A DNA stretch of 64,000 nucleotides from UBA830 sp038146925. Lineage in GTDB: Bacteria > Pseudomonadota > Alphaproteobacteria > MPNO01 > UBA830. Both the position numbers and the translations under genes were made by a program. Of this stretch, positions 43,226-53,073 are shown piece by piece (the first letter of the stretch is position 1; every line of letters begins with the position of its first letter). The stretch spans positions 62,001-126,000 of the forward strand of contig JAYQSP010000004.1 in NCBI GenBank assembly GCA_038146925.1. The letters are read 5' to 3'. Below the pieces are notes generated by a model that worked only from the letters and a program-made list of their open reading frames with translations, made no database searches and was not told the origin of the DNA.

Positions 43226-44803
43226 ATGCCTAAAGTACTTATCTCAGACAGCCTGAGCGCCCGCGCGGTTGAAATTTTCAGGGAGCGCGGCATCGAAACC
43301 GACGTTATCACTGGCATGAAACCGGAGGAACTGATCGCCTGTATCGGCGAGTATGACGGTCTCGCCGTGCGTTCTGCCACCAAGGTGACGGCCGACGTGC
43401 TGGATGCCGCCGAGAACCTGAAAGTGATCGGCCGCGCCGGGATCGGCGTCGACAACATCGACGTCGACGGCGCGTCGGCGCGCGGGATCGTCGTCATGAA
43501 CGCGCCGTTCGGCAACTCGATAACAACGGCGGAGCACGCTATCGCCATGATGTTCGCGCTGGCCCGACAAATTCCGTTGGCCAACCAGTCGACGCAGTCC
43601 GGCAAGTGGGAAAAATCCAAATTCATGGGGGTCGAGCTGACCGGCAAGACGCTGGGGATCATCGGCTGCGGCAATATCGGATCCATCGTCGCCGACCGTG
43701 CGCTTGGTTTGAAAATGAAGGTCGTCGCGTCCGACCCGTATCTGACGCCTGAGCATGCTGACGATATCGGCGTGGAGAAGGTCGAGCTGGACCAGCTGTT
43801 CGCCCGTGCCGAAATCATTACGCTGCACACGCCCTCGACCGATTCCACGAAGGGTATGCTGAACGCTGAAAATTTCGCGAAGATGCGCGACGGCGTGCTG
43901 GTCGTAAACTGCGCGCGCGGCGAACTTGTCGTCGAAGCCGATATGAAAGCAGCGATCGAATCCGGAAAAGTCGGCGGTTTCGCCGTCGACGTGTTTCCGC
44001 AGGAACCGCCGGAAGGTTACAGCCTGTTCGGCATGGAACAGGTGATCGCGACGCCCCATCTCGGCGCGGCGACGACCGAAGCGCAGGAAAAAGTAGCCCT
44101 GCAGATCGCCGAACAGATGTCGGATTATCTGAATACCGGCGCCGTCGTGAACGCGCTGAACATGCCGTCTGTCTCGGCGGAAGACGCGCCCCGCCTCAAG
44201 CCCTACATGACGCTGGGCGGCCAGATCGGCGGGCTGGCCGGTCAGGTGATTGAATCCGGGATATCGAAAGTCACCATCGAATACGAAGGCCATGCTGCCG
44301 AACTGAACACGCGCCCGATAACGGCCTGTCTTCTGGAAGGCTTGCTGTCGCCGATGCTGAGCGGGGTCAACATGATCAACGCGCCGATACTGGCCCGCGA
44401 CCGCAGCATTGAGGTCTCGGAGGTTCGGCACGAACGCGACGGCGAATACCAGACGCTTATCCGATTGACAGTCGAAACCGAGAACCGGTCCCGGACGGTG
44501 GCGGGCACGCTGTTCGGCGGCGACAAGCCTCGCATCATCGAAATAAACGGCATCAAGCTCGAGGCGGAACTTGGCGAAAACATGCTTTACATGGTCAACA
44601 AGGATCGGCCGGGTTTCATCGGACGCCTGGGCACGACGCTTGGCGATGCCGGGGTGAATATTGCGACCTTCCAGCTCGGCCGTGTATCGCAGGGCAGCGA
44701 TGCGCTTGCCCTGATCCAGGTCGATGGCGAACTGACGGACGACGTGCTGAACCGGCTATGCGCCCTGCCCGATGTCGTGCAGGCAAAGGCGCTGTCATTC
44801 TGA
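43226..44803 (+). CDS. serA: D-3-phosphoglycerate dehydrogenase
   Basis: This 525-residue protein has the long form. Substrate and NAD domains hold LGIIGCGNIGSIVADRAL, VNCARGELV and the catalytic HLGAATTEAQEKVA. An intervening allosteric (ASB) domain follows, and the C-terminal ACT domain starts at LYMVNKDRPGFIGRLGTTLG. It catalyses the first step of serine synthesis and is probably feedback-inhibited through the ACT domain. Confidence 0.97.
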   Translation: MPKVLISDSLSARAVEIFRERGIETDVITGMKPEELIACIGEYDGLAVRSATKVTADVLDAAENLKVIGRAGIGVDNIDVDGASARGIVVMNAPFGNSITTAEHAIAMMFALARQIPLANQSTQSGKWEKSKFMGVELTGKTLGIIGCGNIGSIVADRALGLKMKVVASDPYLTPEHADDIGVEKVELDQLFARAEIITLHTPSTDSTKGMLNAENFAKMRDGVLVVNCARGELVVEADMKAAIESGKVGGFAVDVFPQEPPEGYSLFGMEQVIATPHLGAATTEAQEKVALQIAEQMSDYLNTGAVVNALNMPSVSAEDAPRLKPYMTLGGQIGGLAGQVIESGISKVTIEYEGHAAELNTRPITACLLEGLLSPMLSGVNMINAPILARDRSIEVSEVRHERDGEYQTLIRLTVETENRSRTVAGTLFGGDKPRIIEINGIKLEAELGENMLYMVNKDRPGFIGRLGTTLGDAGVNIATFQLGRVSQGSDALALIQVDGELTDDVLNRLCALPDVVQAKALSF

Positions 44804-44868
44804 AACAGTTTCCGTTTGCCCATCGCGGCTAAAGCCGGTACCAAACCCGCGCTCAGGGAAACTGGACC

Positions 44869-46044
44869 ATGACAGATCTTGAAAACAGGGCACTGCTGCC
44901 CGCAGGCCTGCGGGATATTCTGCCGCCGGAAGCCGGATTCGAGGCCGGTATCCGCGAGGCGCTGGCCGCAACGTTCGCCAGCCACGGCTACGAGCGGGTG
45001 AAACCGCCGCTCGTCGAATTTGAGGAAGGCCTGACCAGCGGCGCCGGCGCGGCCGTATCGGCCGACACTTTCCGTCTGATGGATCCCGTGTCGCAGCGCA
45101 TGATGGGCGTACGCGCCGATATGACGACGCAGATCGCCCGGATCGCGGCGACTCGGCTGGGAGACGTGCCGCGTCCCCTGAGATTGAGCTACACCGGCGA
45201 GGTTCTGCGCATACGGGGCACCCAGCTTCGTCCCGAGCGTCAGTTCGCCCAGGTCGGCGCCGAACTGATCGGGACGGAGAGCGCTGCGGCGGATATCGAA
45301 ATCATCGCTATCGCCGTCGACTCCCTGCGCGATATCGGCGTCCCGGACCTGTCCGTCGACCTTACCATTCCGCCGCTGATCCCTGCGCTGATGGATGGCA
45401 TGAATTTGTCGCCGAACGACTACGATGCGCTGCGCGACGCGCTCGACCGAAAGGATGTCGGCGCCGTCCGTGAACGGGGACAGAACCATGCCGATGAACT
45501 ATGCCGGCTCATGGAGGGCACAGGATCCGCCGAGCGGGCGCTTGAAGTTCTGTCGGGGCTGTCGCTGCCGTCCGCTCCGGCGGGGGAACTGGCCCGTCTG
45601 AAATCCGTCGTCGAAGGATTGGGGCGCCGAATTCCCGACCTCGACATCACGGTCGATCCGGTCGAGAACCGCGGATTCGAATATCATACGGGCGTGGGGT
45701 TCACTTTTTTCGCCCGCGGCGAACGCGGGGAAATCGGCGCCGGCGGCAGATACGTGACCCTGCCTAACGGCAATGGCGACGACAAAGGAGAGCCCGCAAC
45801 CGGATTCACCCTGTTCATCGACACCATCCTGCGCGTGGTGCCCGAGACCGAACTGCCGCCAAAGGTCTTCGTGCCGCAAGGGGCGGACGCCGACGGTGCC
45901 GCCGCACTTCGTGAGGAAGGCTGGATCACGATTGCCGCGCTTGACGATTTTGAAGACGTCGCAACGGAAGCGCGGCGTCAGGGGTGCAGTCATGTCTGGA
46001 CAGACGGAACACCGGCGCCAATCGAAAGGGATCAGGAACAATGA
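44869..46044 (+). CDS. hisZ: ATP phosphoribosyltransferase regulatory subunit
   Basis: This 391-residue protein resembles class II histidyl-tRNA synthetase but lacks the anticodon domain. It opens LPAGLRDILPPEAGFEAGIR, has MDPVSQRMMGVRADMTTQIA and ends with a shortened C-region. HisZ activates the short-form HisG; no hisG is in the window. The stop overlaps the purA start as ATGA, and the hisZ-purA pair is common in Rhodospirillales. Confidence 0.93.
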   Translation: MTDLENRALLPAGLRDILPPEAGFEAGIREALAATFASHGYERVKPPLVEFEEGLTSGAGAAVSADTFRLMDPVSQRMMGVRADMTTQIARIAATRLGDVPRPLRLSYTGEVLRIRGTQLRPERQFAQVGAELIGTESAAADIEIIAIAVDSLRDIGVPDLSVDLTIPPLIPALMDGMNLSPNDYDALRDALDRKDVGAVRERGQNHADELCRLMEGTGSAERALEVLSGLSLPSAPAGELARLKSVVEGLGRRIPDLDITVDPVENRGFEYHTGVGFTFFARGERGEIGAGGRYVTLPNGNGDDKGEPATGFTLFIDTILRVVPETELPPKVFVPQGADADGAAALREEGWITIAALDDFEDVATEARRQGCSHVWTDGTPAPIERDQEQ

Positions 46045-47330
46045 CCAATGTAGCGGTCGTCGGGTCGCAGTGGGGCGACGAAGGCAAAGGTAAAATCGTC
46101 GACTGGCTGTCCGAACGTGCGGATGTCGTTGTGCGTTTCCAGGGCGGTCATAACGCGGGCCATACGCTGGTCATCGATGGAAAAACCTACAAGCTGAGCC
46201 TTCTGCCGTCCGGCGTCGTTCGCGGCAAACTGTCGATCATAGGCAACGGCGTGGTCATCGACCCCTGGGCCCTGATGCAGGAAATCGACACGATACGCGA
46301 ACAGGGCATCGACGTGACGTCCGACACTCTTCGGATTGCGGAGAACGCCACGCTGATCCTGCCGCTCCACGGTGCGCTGGACCGGGCGCGGGAAGCTGCG
46401 CGCGGCGACAGCAAGATCGGCACCACCGGTCGCGGCATCGGGCCGGCCTATGAAGACAAGGTGGCGCGCCGTGCGATCCGCATCTGCGATCTGGCCGATC
46501 CGGCCAGCCTGCCCGAGAAAATCGACAACCTTCTGTCGCACCACAACGCCTTGCTTCGTGGCCTCGGCGCGGACGAAATAGACGGCGCGGAGACACTCGA
46601 CAGACTGAAAGAGATCGCGCCCGAACTTCTAAAATACGCCGCGCCGGTATGGCGATCGCTGGACGAAGCAAACCGGGATGCCAAACGTATTCTGTTCGAA
46701 GGCGCGCAGGGTTTCATGCTGGACGTCGATCACGGTACGTACCCGTTCGTCACCTCTTCGAACACTCTCGCAGGTCAGGCCGCCGCCGGCAGTGGCGTCG
46801 CCGTCAGCGGCGTGGGCTACGTGCTTGGGATCACCAAGGCATATACGACGCGGGTGGGTTCGGGCCCGTTCCCCACCGAACAGCAGAACGATATCGGCAA
46901 TCTGCTTGGTGAACGCGGTCACGAATTCGGCACCGTCACGGGACGACAGCGACGCTGCGGCTGGTTTGACGCGGTCCTGGTTCGTCAGTCGGCAACGATC
47001 GGCGGCATTCACGGAATCGCGTTGACCAAGCTGGATGTTCTGGACGGTATTTCCGAACTGAAAGTATGCGTAGGCTATGAATACCAGGGCCAGAAGTTCG
47101 ACTACCTGCCCGCCGCCCGCCAGATCCAGGCGGGCATCGCACCGGTATACGAAACGCTCGAAGGCTGGGACGGCAGTACGCAGGGCGCCAGGAGCTGGGC
47201 CGACCTTCCGGCTGAAGCCGTGAAATACGTGCGCCGCATCGAAGAACTGATCGGTGTGCCGGTTGCATTGCTGTCCACCAGTCCGGAACGTAACGACACG
47301 ATTCTGGTCAGGGATCCTTTCGTCGCCTGA
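46041..47330 (+). CDS. purA: Adenylosuccinate synthetase
   Basis: This encodes 429 residues from ATG 46041. The GTP-binding N-terminus is VVGSQWGDEGKGKIVDWLSE, with the IMP-site QGGHNAGHTLV, the GTTGRGIGPAYEDKVAR loop and the signature LFEGAQGFMLDVDHGTYPFV. It makes adenylosuccinate from IMP, aspartate and GTP. It is coupled to hisZ by ATGA overlap, joining two pathways that share the purine intermediate AICAR. Confidence 0.97.
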   Translation: MTNVAVVGSQWGDEGKGKIVDWLSERADVVVRFQGGHNAGHTLVIDGKTYKLSLLPSGVVRGKLSIIGNGVVIDPWALMQEIDTIREQGIDVTSDTLRIAENATLILPLHGALDRAREAARGDSKIGTTGRGIGPAYEDKVARRAIRICDLADPASLPEKIDNLLSHHNALLRGLGADEIDGAETLDRLKEIAPELLKYAAPVWRSLDEANRDAKRILFEGAQGFMLDVDHGTYPFVTSSNTLAGQAAAGSGVAVSGVGYVLGITKAYTTRVGSGPFPTEQQNDIGNLLGERGHEFGTVTGRQRRCGWFDAVLVRQSATIGGIHGIALTKLDVLDGISELKVCVGYEYQGQKFDYLPAARQIQAGIAPVYETLEGWDGSTQGARSWADLPAEAVKYVRRIEELIGVPVALLSTSPERNDTILVRDPFVA

Positions 47331-47352
47331 TTTGATGCGACGGCAACCGGTT

Positions 47353-47374
47353 GAGGGGATATCCCCTTTTGTTT
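47353..47374 (+). terminator. Terminator after purA
   Basis: A short 5-bp stem AGGGG/CCCCT (47354-47358 and 47363-47367, loop ATAT) is followed by TTTGTTTC. The stem is weak but the U-tract is good. Confidence 0.6.
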
Positions 47375-47429
47375 CAATAATTTAACTTGTTCTAAGCGTT
47401 AACGAAGCATTCGTTACTCCTCTCTTAAA

Positions 47430-47453
47430 ATAAGGGCCGAAACTGGCCCTTAT
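47430..47453 (+). other. Hairpin in the leader of the pseudokinase operon
   Basis: A perfect 9-bp inverted repeat (ATAAGGGCC 47430-47438, complement 47445-47453) with loop GAAACT ends 18 nt before the TTG start. There is no T-tract, so it is unlikely to be a terminator; translation control or transcript protection is possible. Confidence 0.6.
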
Positions 47454-47471
47454 CCTGACGGAGAGACGGAG

Positions 47472-49508
47472 TTGACCGAAGCGGCTGACACATCCGCGCC
47501 CGGACCGGAAGAAATCGACAGCGAAAACGAAATCGTTCTCGCCGACAGGTATCGCATTCTTCCGAATTCCCCATTGCCCGAAATGGGGATGCCCGGATCA
47601 AAAGCCTATACGGCGCGCGATCTCAAAAATCCAAACGAACAGGTGTTCGCACGGATTTGCGAGCCCAATGTCTTTCCGCGTGTCGAGGTCATGGTTCAGC
47701 TGAGGAACATGCGCGAGGCCTATACCGTCATTCCCGAGGACTGGGGTCCGATTTATTGGCCCGCCACCGGCGAAAGGTGTTTCGCGATTATTTTCCGGCG
47801 ACCGGAAGGCGGCGCCCTTATGCCGTCGCTGACGGCCGGTATTCCAAAGATCGATCCCGAGATCCTCATAAAGACCGTTCTCAGCCCGGCGTTGGTCACT
47901 TTGTCGGTATTCGAACGAAAGAAGATCACACACCGGGCCATCCGCCCTGACAATATATTCAAAACGGCGGTCGAAGGCGCTGGCTGCCTGTTCGGCGATT
48001 GCGTTTCCGTGCCGCCGTCCTGGGGGCAATCGACGATTTTCGAGACGATCGAATCTTCGATGGCGCCGCCGTGGGCCCGCGGAAGGGGGACGATCTCAGA
48101 CGATATTTACGCTTTGGGCGCGTCCCTGCTGATACTTGGAATCGGGAAGTGCACGGTCTCGAGCATGAACGAACGCGACCTGCTGAACGCCAAGGTGGAT
48201 CAGGGGTCGTTTGGCGCTTTGTTGAACGGCGACGTGGTTCCAGGGAGGTTGCGCGAACCCATTCGCGGCATGTTATCAGACGATCCGATGGACCGGTGGA
48301 CTCTCGAAGATCTGACGCAGTGGGCGGCAGGTACCCTTCGCCGCACCGCGCGCCCGATCCGGGAATACAAGACCGATCGGCCGGTTAAATTCAGGGATAA
48401 GGATTACCGAAATACCCGGACGCTGGCGCAGGCTTATGGCGTGCACTGGAAGCAGGCGGCGAGCCAGATGAAGACCAAGGCGTTCGACACCTGGCTTCAG
48501 CGCGGACTGTCCGATACCGAGCTGGTGGAGGATCTGACCGACTTGATCGCCGCGTCTGCCGGCGGCGAGGACGATGCCAGCGCGTCGAAGCTCGTGACAC
48601 GCGTTTGCGCGCTGCTCGATCCCGAAGGGCCGCTCCGCTACAAGGGATTGTCCGCGATGCCGGACGGGCTGGGATATGCCCTGTCTCACGCTTTCGAGCA
48701 GGACGACAAGGATACGGTCGGCCTGGTGACGGAAATGATCCACAAAGGCCTCGCAAGCGACTGGTTCGAGCTGAAAATCGCCAAGGGCCGATCCGATCTG
48801 ACCCTAGAATCCAAGACTTTCAAGCGCCTGCAGCAGTTTGTCCGGCAATCCGGACCGGGTTACGGGGTTGAACGCGTTCTCTACGAACTCAACCCGTTTC
48901 TCCCGTGTCGAAGCCCCATGTTGAAATCGTCCTATGTATATTCGCTTCGCGATCTGTTGCCTGCGATCGACAGATACGTCGCGCAGAATGGCGGCATGAA
49001 GAAATTCGTGGACAGGCATATCGCCGCGTTTGTGGGCAGCCGTATCAAGGGATCCATCGACAGCCAGCTCGCCGCACTGGAACATAGCGCCGGCGTATCC
49101 GTCTCCGCGAAGATCGGCATGACCGGCATGCTGGCCAAGGTGCAGTACGAACATCAGAATCAGATGACGCCACACCTGACCACCCGGCTGGCCGCTGAGC
49201 TCGAACCCGCGATCTCCAAATTTCAGAGCAAGACGCTGCGCCAGAAGGTGCGTGAAAAGATCGACCAGGCCGCCCAGGAAGGCAACCTGATGGAAATTTA
49301 TCACACGCTGTCGAACAAGAATCTGCAACAGAAGGACAACAAGGGACACGCACGGGCCAAACGCCAATATACCGAAGCGCAGCGGGAAATCGGGCGGCTG
49401 GAATCCGCGGAATTTCAGGAAGAAGCGCGCCGCACGGGATGGAAAATCGCGGCCGGGATCAGTCTGGTTATAGGTGTCGTGACGACCGTCGGCGTGTTCA
49501 GCTGGTAG
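47472..49508 (+). CDS. Membrane-anchored pseudokinase-like protein
   Basis: This encodes 678 residues from TTG 47472 behind GGAGAGACGGAG. A protein-kinase fold is recognisable up to about residue 290. The catalytic loop reads HRAIRPDN (154-161) where active kinases have HRD, the DFG position reads GDC (175-177), the beta-3 lysine position is FARI, and the alpha-F motif is SDDIYALGASLL. The catalytic aspartate and lysine thus appear lost. A long helical region (about 300-650, coiled-coil toward the end) leads to one C-terminal transmembrane helix (about 657-676), so the kinase-like part should face the cytoplasm. It is an operon with the downstream membrane protein (6 bp gap). Confidence 0.75.
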   Translation: MTEAADTSAPGPEEIDSENEIVLADRYRILPNSPLPEMGMPGSKAYTARDLKNPNEQVFARICEPNVFPRVEVMVQLRNMREAYTVIPEDWGPIYWPATGERCFAIIFRRPEGGALMPSLTAGIPKIDPEILIKTVLSPALVTLSVFERKKITHRAIRPDNIFKTAVEGAGCLFGDCVSVPPSWGQSTIFETIESSMAPPWARGRGTISDDIYALGASLLILGIGKCTVSSMNERDLLNAKVDQGSFGALLNGDVVPGRLREPIRGMLSDDPMDRWTLEDLTQWAAGTLRRTARPIREYKTDRPVKFRDKDYRNTRTLAQAYGVHWKQAASQMKTKAFDTWLQRGLSDTELVEDLTDLIAASAGGEDDASASKLVTRVCALLDPEGPLRYKGLSAMPDGLGYALSHAFEQDDKDTVGLVTEMIHKGLASDWFELKIAKGRSDLTLESKTFKRLQQFVRQSGPGYGVERVLYELNPFLPCRSPMLKSSYVYSLRDLLPAIDRYVAQNGGMKKFVDRHIAAFVGSRIKGSIDSQLAALEHSAGVSVSAKIGMTGMLAKVQYEHQNQMTPHLTTRLAAELEPAISKFQSKTLRQKVREKIDQAAQEGNLMEIYHTLSNKNLQQKDNKGHARAKRQYTEAQREIGRLESAEFQEEARRTGWKIAAGISLVIGVVTTVGVFSW

Positions 49509-49514
49509 GACAAA

Positions 49515-50066
49515 ATGGCAAAAGATAAAGAGACAGCTTCGAAAACCGCCGGTAAACGACCCGGTAAATCGATGGCGATTATGATCGTCTGCGGCGTTCT
49601 CGGTTTTATCGTCGCGGCGTTGCCGACCGTTGTCGTTCTCCTCGTCGGTATGATCCCGACGATCGTCGCTTACATCATCGACCTGACGCCAGGCAGGTAC
49701 GCCGCCCGCTGCGTGGCGGGCCTGAACATTGCCGGCGTGGTTCCGTTTCTGAACAGGCTTTGGTCGTCGACGAACGATTTGCCAGGGGCCATCGCCGTGG
49801 TTACCGATGTGTACGCATGGCTCGCATTTTATCTTGCGTCCGGCGTCGGATGGGCGCTTTTCATCAGCCTGCCCAGTTTTGTCGCCTCCTTCAAAACCTA
49901 TAGCGCAAAGCGCAAGGCCAACGCGCTGCGCGAGCGTCTGGAAGAACTGGTGCGCGAATGGGGCGATGACATAACCGGCAATAAGCCGGGCGATGTCGAA
50001 GGCGGCGATCGGGCCGCGGACGCACCCGACAGCGCATCGGCCGGGAGCAAACCGGCACCCGCGTGA
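49515..50066 (+). CDS. Membrane protein partner of the pseudokinase
   Basis: This 183-residue protein has a Lys-rich N-terminus and three to four transmembrane segments (about 20-60 as a double pass, 66-80, 92-120). A charged helix follows (KTYSAKRKANALRERLEELV), then an Asp/Ala/Pro-rich tail. I do not recognise a family. It starts 6 bp after the pseudokinase stop, so the two are cotranscribed and probably form a complex in the inner membrane. The 144-bp region after it holds no strong terminator. Confidence 0.78.
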   Translation: MAKDKETASKTAGKRPGKSMAIMIVCGVLGFIVAALPTVVVLLVGMIPTIVAYIIDLTPGRYAARCVAGLNIAGVVPFLNRLWSSTNDLPGAIAVVTDVYAWLAFYLASGVGWALFISLPSFVASFKTYSAKRKANALRERLEELVREWGDDITGNKPGDVEGGDRAADAPDSASAGSKPAPA

Positions 50067-50210
50067 CGGCTGAAGCGTGATTCGCTAGCGGAAAATCGCA
50101 CCGGATTTTGGCTGCTTCTCCGCCCTGGACCTCTTTCAGTCTCCTGTCAGGAGTACGCCGAGGGTCGCCGGAAAGGGGAGCGGGCAGGTGCCGCCGGAGA
50201 CAATGCCTCG

Positions 50211-50912
50211 CTAGCCTATACCGATCGCGATCCGCTGCAGGGCCGTGCGGTCCTTGATGGAAATACTGCCGCGGCCGACTTTCACAATGCCCGCGCCTTC
50301 CCATTCCCGCAGCTGACGATTGACGTTTTCCCGGGAAATATTGACGTAATTGCCGAGTTCCGTCTGGCTCAAACGGAATCCGATGGAGATTCCGTTGGCG
50401 TCTTCGACCCCGTGCTCCTCCAGCAAACGCAGAATCCCGAGCGCGAGACGCGGAGCTTTCGATATCCCCGTCGAATCCTGGACAATCGCATTGGTTCGCC
50501 GCAGCTTGTCGCACAGCATCTCGATGATCCGCAGGCTGGCGGCCGGGTGTTTCTCCAGAAACGGCAGCACGACACGGCGCTGCAGGACCACCAGTTCTGC
50601 GTTCTCTATGGCGATGACGTTGGCGGTCCGCGGCTTGCCGTCGAACACCGCTATTTCGCCGATGATCCCGCCGGGGCCCAGATAATCGAGAACCACTTCG
50701 CGTCCGGAGGATGCGTCGACGCAGACCTTCAACGTGCCGGTCAGAACGATCATCATACTGTCGCCCGGGTCCCCGGCCTCGATCAGCGTTTCGTTCCGGC
50801 CAAGTCGTTTGACGACGGCGAAATCCAGGAAATCGTCCAGCTCGCTGCGCGTCAGCGACCGGAGGATGGATCCCTCCGGCAGTTTTTCGATGAGTTGGTC
50901 TGCGAGCGCCAT
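50211..50912 (-). CDS. Crp/Fnr family transcriptional regulator
   Basis: This 233-residue protein has an N-terminal cyclic-nucleotide-binding-type barrel (LIEAGDPGDSMMIVLTGTLK, then GPGGIIGEIAVFDGKPRTAN), the long dimerisation helix, and a C-terminal winged helix with recognition helix in LSQTELGNYVNISRENVNRQ. The motif FDGKPRTAN lies where Crp has the cAMP phosphate-binding RTA, so nucleotide binding is plausible. There are no N-terminal cysteines for an Fe-S cluster, so it is not Fnr. Targets are unknown. Confidence 0.92.
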   Translation of the reverse strand: MALADQLIEKLPEGSILRSLTRSELDDFLDFAVVKRLGRNETLIEAGDPGDSMMIVLTGTLKVCVDASSGREVVLDYLGPGGIIGEIAVFDGKPRTANVIAIENAELVVLQRRVVLPFLEKHPAASLRIIEMLCDKLRRTNAIVQDSTGISKAPRLALGILRLLEEHGVEDANGISIGFRLSQTELGNYVNISRENVNRQLREWEGAGIVKVGRGSISIKDRTALQRIAIGIG

Positions 50913-51000
50913 GAAGCTTCCCGTTCGGGCGGATTTCCGCCGACGTTAAACGGCCCGGTTGAGCGAAACGCCCGGATTATCCGCCTTTCGCCATCCGCGA

Positions 51001-51906
51001 TCAATTCGACAGGATGTTTTCCCGTTCGATCCGGCTGTTCATCGCCGCCGATTTCATGGCTTTTTGCAGTTTCTCGAACGCGCGGACCTCGATCTGGCGC
51101 ACGCGTTCCCGCGATATGCCGAATTCCTGGCTCAGTTCTTCCAGCGTCTGAGGATCTTCCTGCAGGCGCCGCGCGGCGAGGATTTTGCGCTCGCGGTCGT
51201 TGAGGATCTCCATGGCTTCGAGCAGCATCTTGCGGCGCTCGTTCATTTCTTCCTGGTCGGCGAGGATGGTTTCTTGGTTGTCGGAATCGTCGACCAGCCA
51301 ATCCTGCCATTCCCCTTCCGAGTCCGCGCGAAGCGGGGCGTTCAGCGACGAATCCGGCCCCGACATCCGCCGGTTCATGTTGATCACTTCTTCTTCGCTG
51401 ACGTCCAGCGTGGTCGCGATCTTTTCCAGGTTTTCCTTGTTGAGGTCGCCTTCTTCCAGTGCCTTGATCTCGCCCTTCATCCGGCGAAGATTGAAAAACA
51501 GTTTTTTCTGCGCGGCCGTGGTGCCGATTTTGACCAGCGACCAGGACCGCAGAATGTATTCTTGGATCGATGCGCGAATCCACCACATCGCATAGGTCGC
51601 CAGCCGGAAACCTTTTTCCGGTTCGAACCTCTTTACCGCCTGCATCAGACCGACATTGCCTTCCGAGATGATCTCGCCCAGCGGAAGGCCATACCCGCGA
51701 TAACCCATCGCGATCTTGGCGACGAGGCGCAAATGGCTGTTGACCATTTTCGCGGCCGCTTCCTGGTCTTCATGCTCCTTCCAGCGCTTGGCGAGCATGT
51801 ATTCCTCTTCCGGCTCCAGCAGCGGAAATTTTCGGATGTCCTGCAGATACCGCGACAGATTGCTGTCCGGATTGAGATTGGGAACCGAAGGTAGATTGCC
51901 TGCCAT
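51001..51906 (-). CDS. rpoH: RNA polymerase sigma-32 factor
   Basis: This encodes 301 residues from ATG 51906, giving the usual RpoH N-terminus near NLSRYLQDIRKFPLLEPEEE. Region 2 (GLPLGEIISEGNVGLMQAVK, YAMWWIRASIQEYILRSWSL), the RpoH box AQKKLFFNLRRMK and region 4 (ELSQEFGISRERVRQIEVRA) are all canonical. It directs heat-shock transcription. It lies 108 bp downstream of rluD on the same strand, a frequent alphaproteobacterial order. The window thus holds two RpoH-type factors. Confidence 0.96.
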   Translation of the reverse strand: MAGNLPSVPNLNPDSNLSRYLQDIRKFPLLEPEEEYMLAKRWKEHEDQEAAAKMVNSHLRLVAKIAMGYRGYGLPLGEIISEGNVGLMQAVKRFEPEKGFRLATYAMWWIRASIQEYILRSWSLVKIGTTAAQKKLFFNLRRMKGEIKALEEGDLNKENLEKIATTLDVSEEEVINMNRRMSGPDSSLNAPLRADSEGEWQDWLVDDSDNQETILADQEEMNERRKMLLEAMEILNDRERKILAARRLQEDPQTLEELSQEFGISRERVRQIEVRAFEKLQKAMKSAAMNSRIERENILSN

Positions 51907-52014
51907 TGGTAAAGCGTCCGAGTTCTGTGCCGATACCGAAAACGCCGGTGTTTCGCACAGGTTATGCAACTTCCGGTGCGCGGGATTCAATACCGATTGT
52001 TGCTTAATAGATAG

Positions 52015-53052
52015 TCAACGGTTGCCGCGTTTACCAGTTTCGCCCAAAACACGCAGAATTTCGCCGATATCGCCGGGTATTTCGCTGTCGAAACGGTGCT
52101 CTGCCCCGGTCACCGGATGCGTAAACCCTAACGATTTGGCATGCAGGGCCTGACGCGCCAGACGAGATATAAGCGCCGCAGCTTCTTCCTGCACCGATGC
52201 CAGACGCGCCCGGGTTGCACCGCCGCCATAGACCGGATCGCCGATCACGGGATGGCCCTCGTGGGCCAGATGAACGCGGATCTGATGAGTGCGCCCGGTC
52301 TCCAGCCGGCATTCGATGAGCGATGCGGCGCCGCCGTGAAACACCGTTTCGACAAGGTAGTTCGTCCGCGCCGGTTTTCCTCCCTCGCGCCGAACCGACA
52401 TTTTCTTTCGATCGCGCCGGCTGCGCCCGATATTGCCGTCGATTGTTCCCGCCGCAGGTCTCGGAAGACCCCAGACCAGCGCGGCATAGGCGCGCTCGAC
52501 CGTGCGCTCCGAAAACTGCGTCGTCAGCCCTTCGTGGGCGGGTCCTGTTTTCGCCGCGACCATCAGGCCGCTGGTGTCCTTGTCGAGACGGTGAACGATG
52601 CCGGGACGCCGCACGCCGCCGATCCCCTGCAGGCTGTCGCCGCAATGGGCGATCAGCGCGTTGACCAGCGTGCCGGACGGATTGCCGGGGGCCGGGTGAA
52701 CGACCATGCCCGCCGGCTTGTCGATGACGATCAGATCATCGTCTTCGTAACGGACATCCAGCGGGATCTTTTCGCCTATCGGTTCCGCGTCCACGGCCTC
52801 CGGGATTTCCAGCAGGAACTTCTCGCCCGGTTTGACCCTGTATGAAGGCTCAACTATCGTCCGGCCGGTTTCGTCGTCGCGCAGAAGCCGTCCGTTCTCG
52901 ATCAGCCGTTTCAGGAAAGACCGGGACCGGTCGGGCAGAGTATTGGCAAGCACGCGGTCGAGACGTTCGCCCTCCACGCCGGGCGGTACGGCGATCTCGA
53001 CCAGGCTTTCCGGCGAAAACGAATCGTGATCGGTTTGGGTTGTTTCGTCCAT
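52015..53052 (-). CDS. rluD: Ribosomal large-subunit pseudouridine synthase, RluD type
   Basis: This encodes 345 residues from ATG 53052. It has an N-terminal S4 RNA-binding domain (GERLDRVLANTLPDRSRSFL), the catalytic aspartate in GIVHRLDKDTSGLMVAAKT, and the C-terminal signature RLETGRTHQIRVHLAHEGHP. RluD modifies U1911/1915/1917 of helix 69 in 23S rRNA. It is divergent from the small membrane protein gene at 53074 and upstream of rpoH. Confidence 0.93.
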   Translation of the reverse strand: MDETTQTDHDSFSPESLVEIAVPPGVEGERLDRVLANTLPDRSRSFLKRLIENGRLLRDDETGRTIVEPSYRVKPGEKFLLEIPEAVDAEPIGEKIPLDVRYEDDDLIVIDKPAGMVVHPAPGNPSGTLVNALIAHCGDSLQGIGGVRRPGIVHRLDKDTSGLMVAAKTGPAHEGLTTQFSERTVERAYAALVWGLPRPAAGTIDGNIGRSRRDRKKMSVRREGGKPARTNYLVETVFHGGAASLIECRLETGRTHQIRVHLAHEGHPVIGDPVYGGGATRARLASVQEEAAALISRLARQALHAKSLGFTHPVTGAEHRFDSEIPGDIGEILRVLGETGKRGNR

Positions 53053-53073
53053 GACAGAGTAAGGACACATTAA

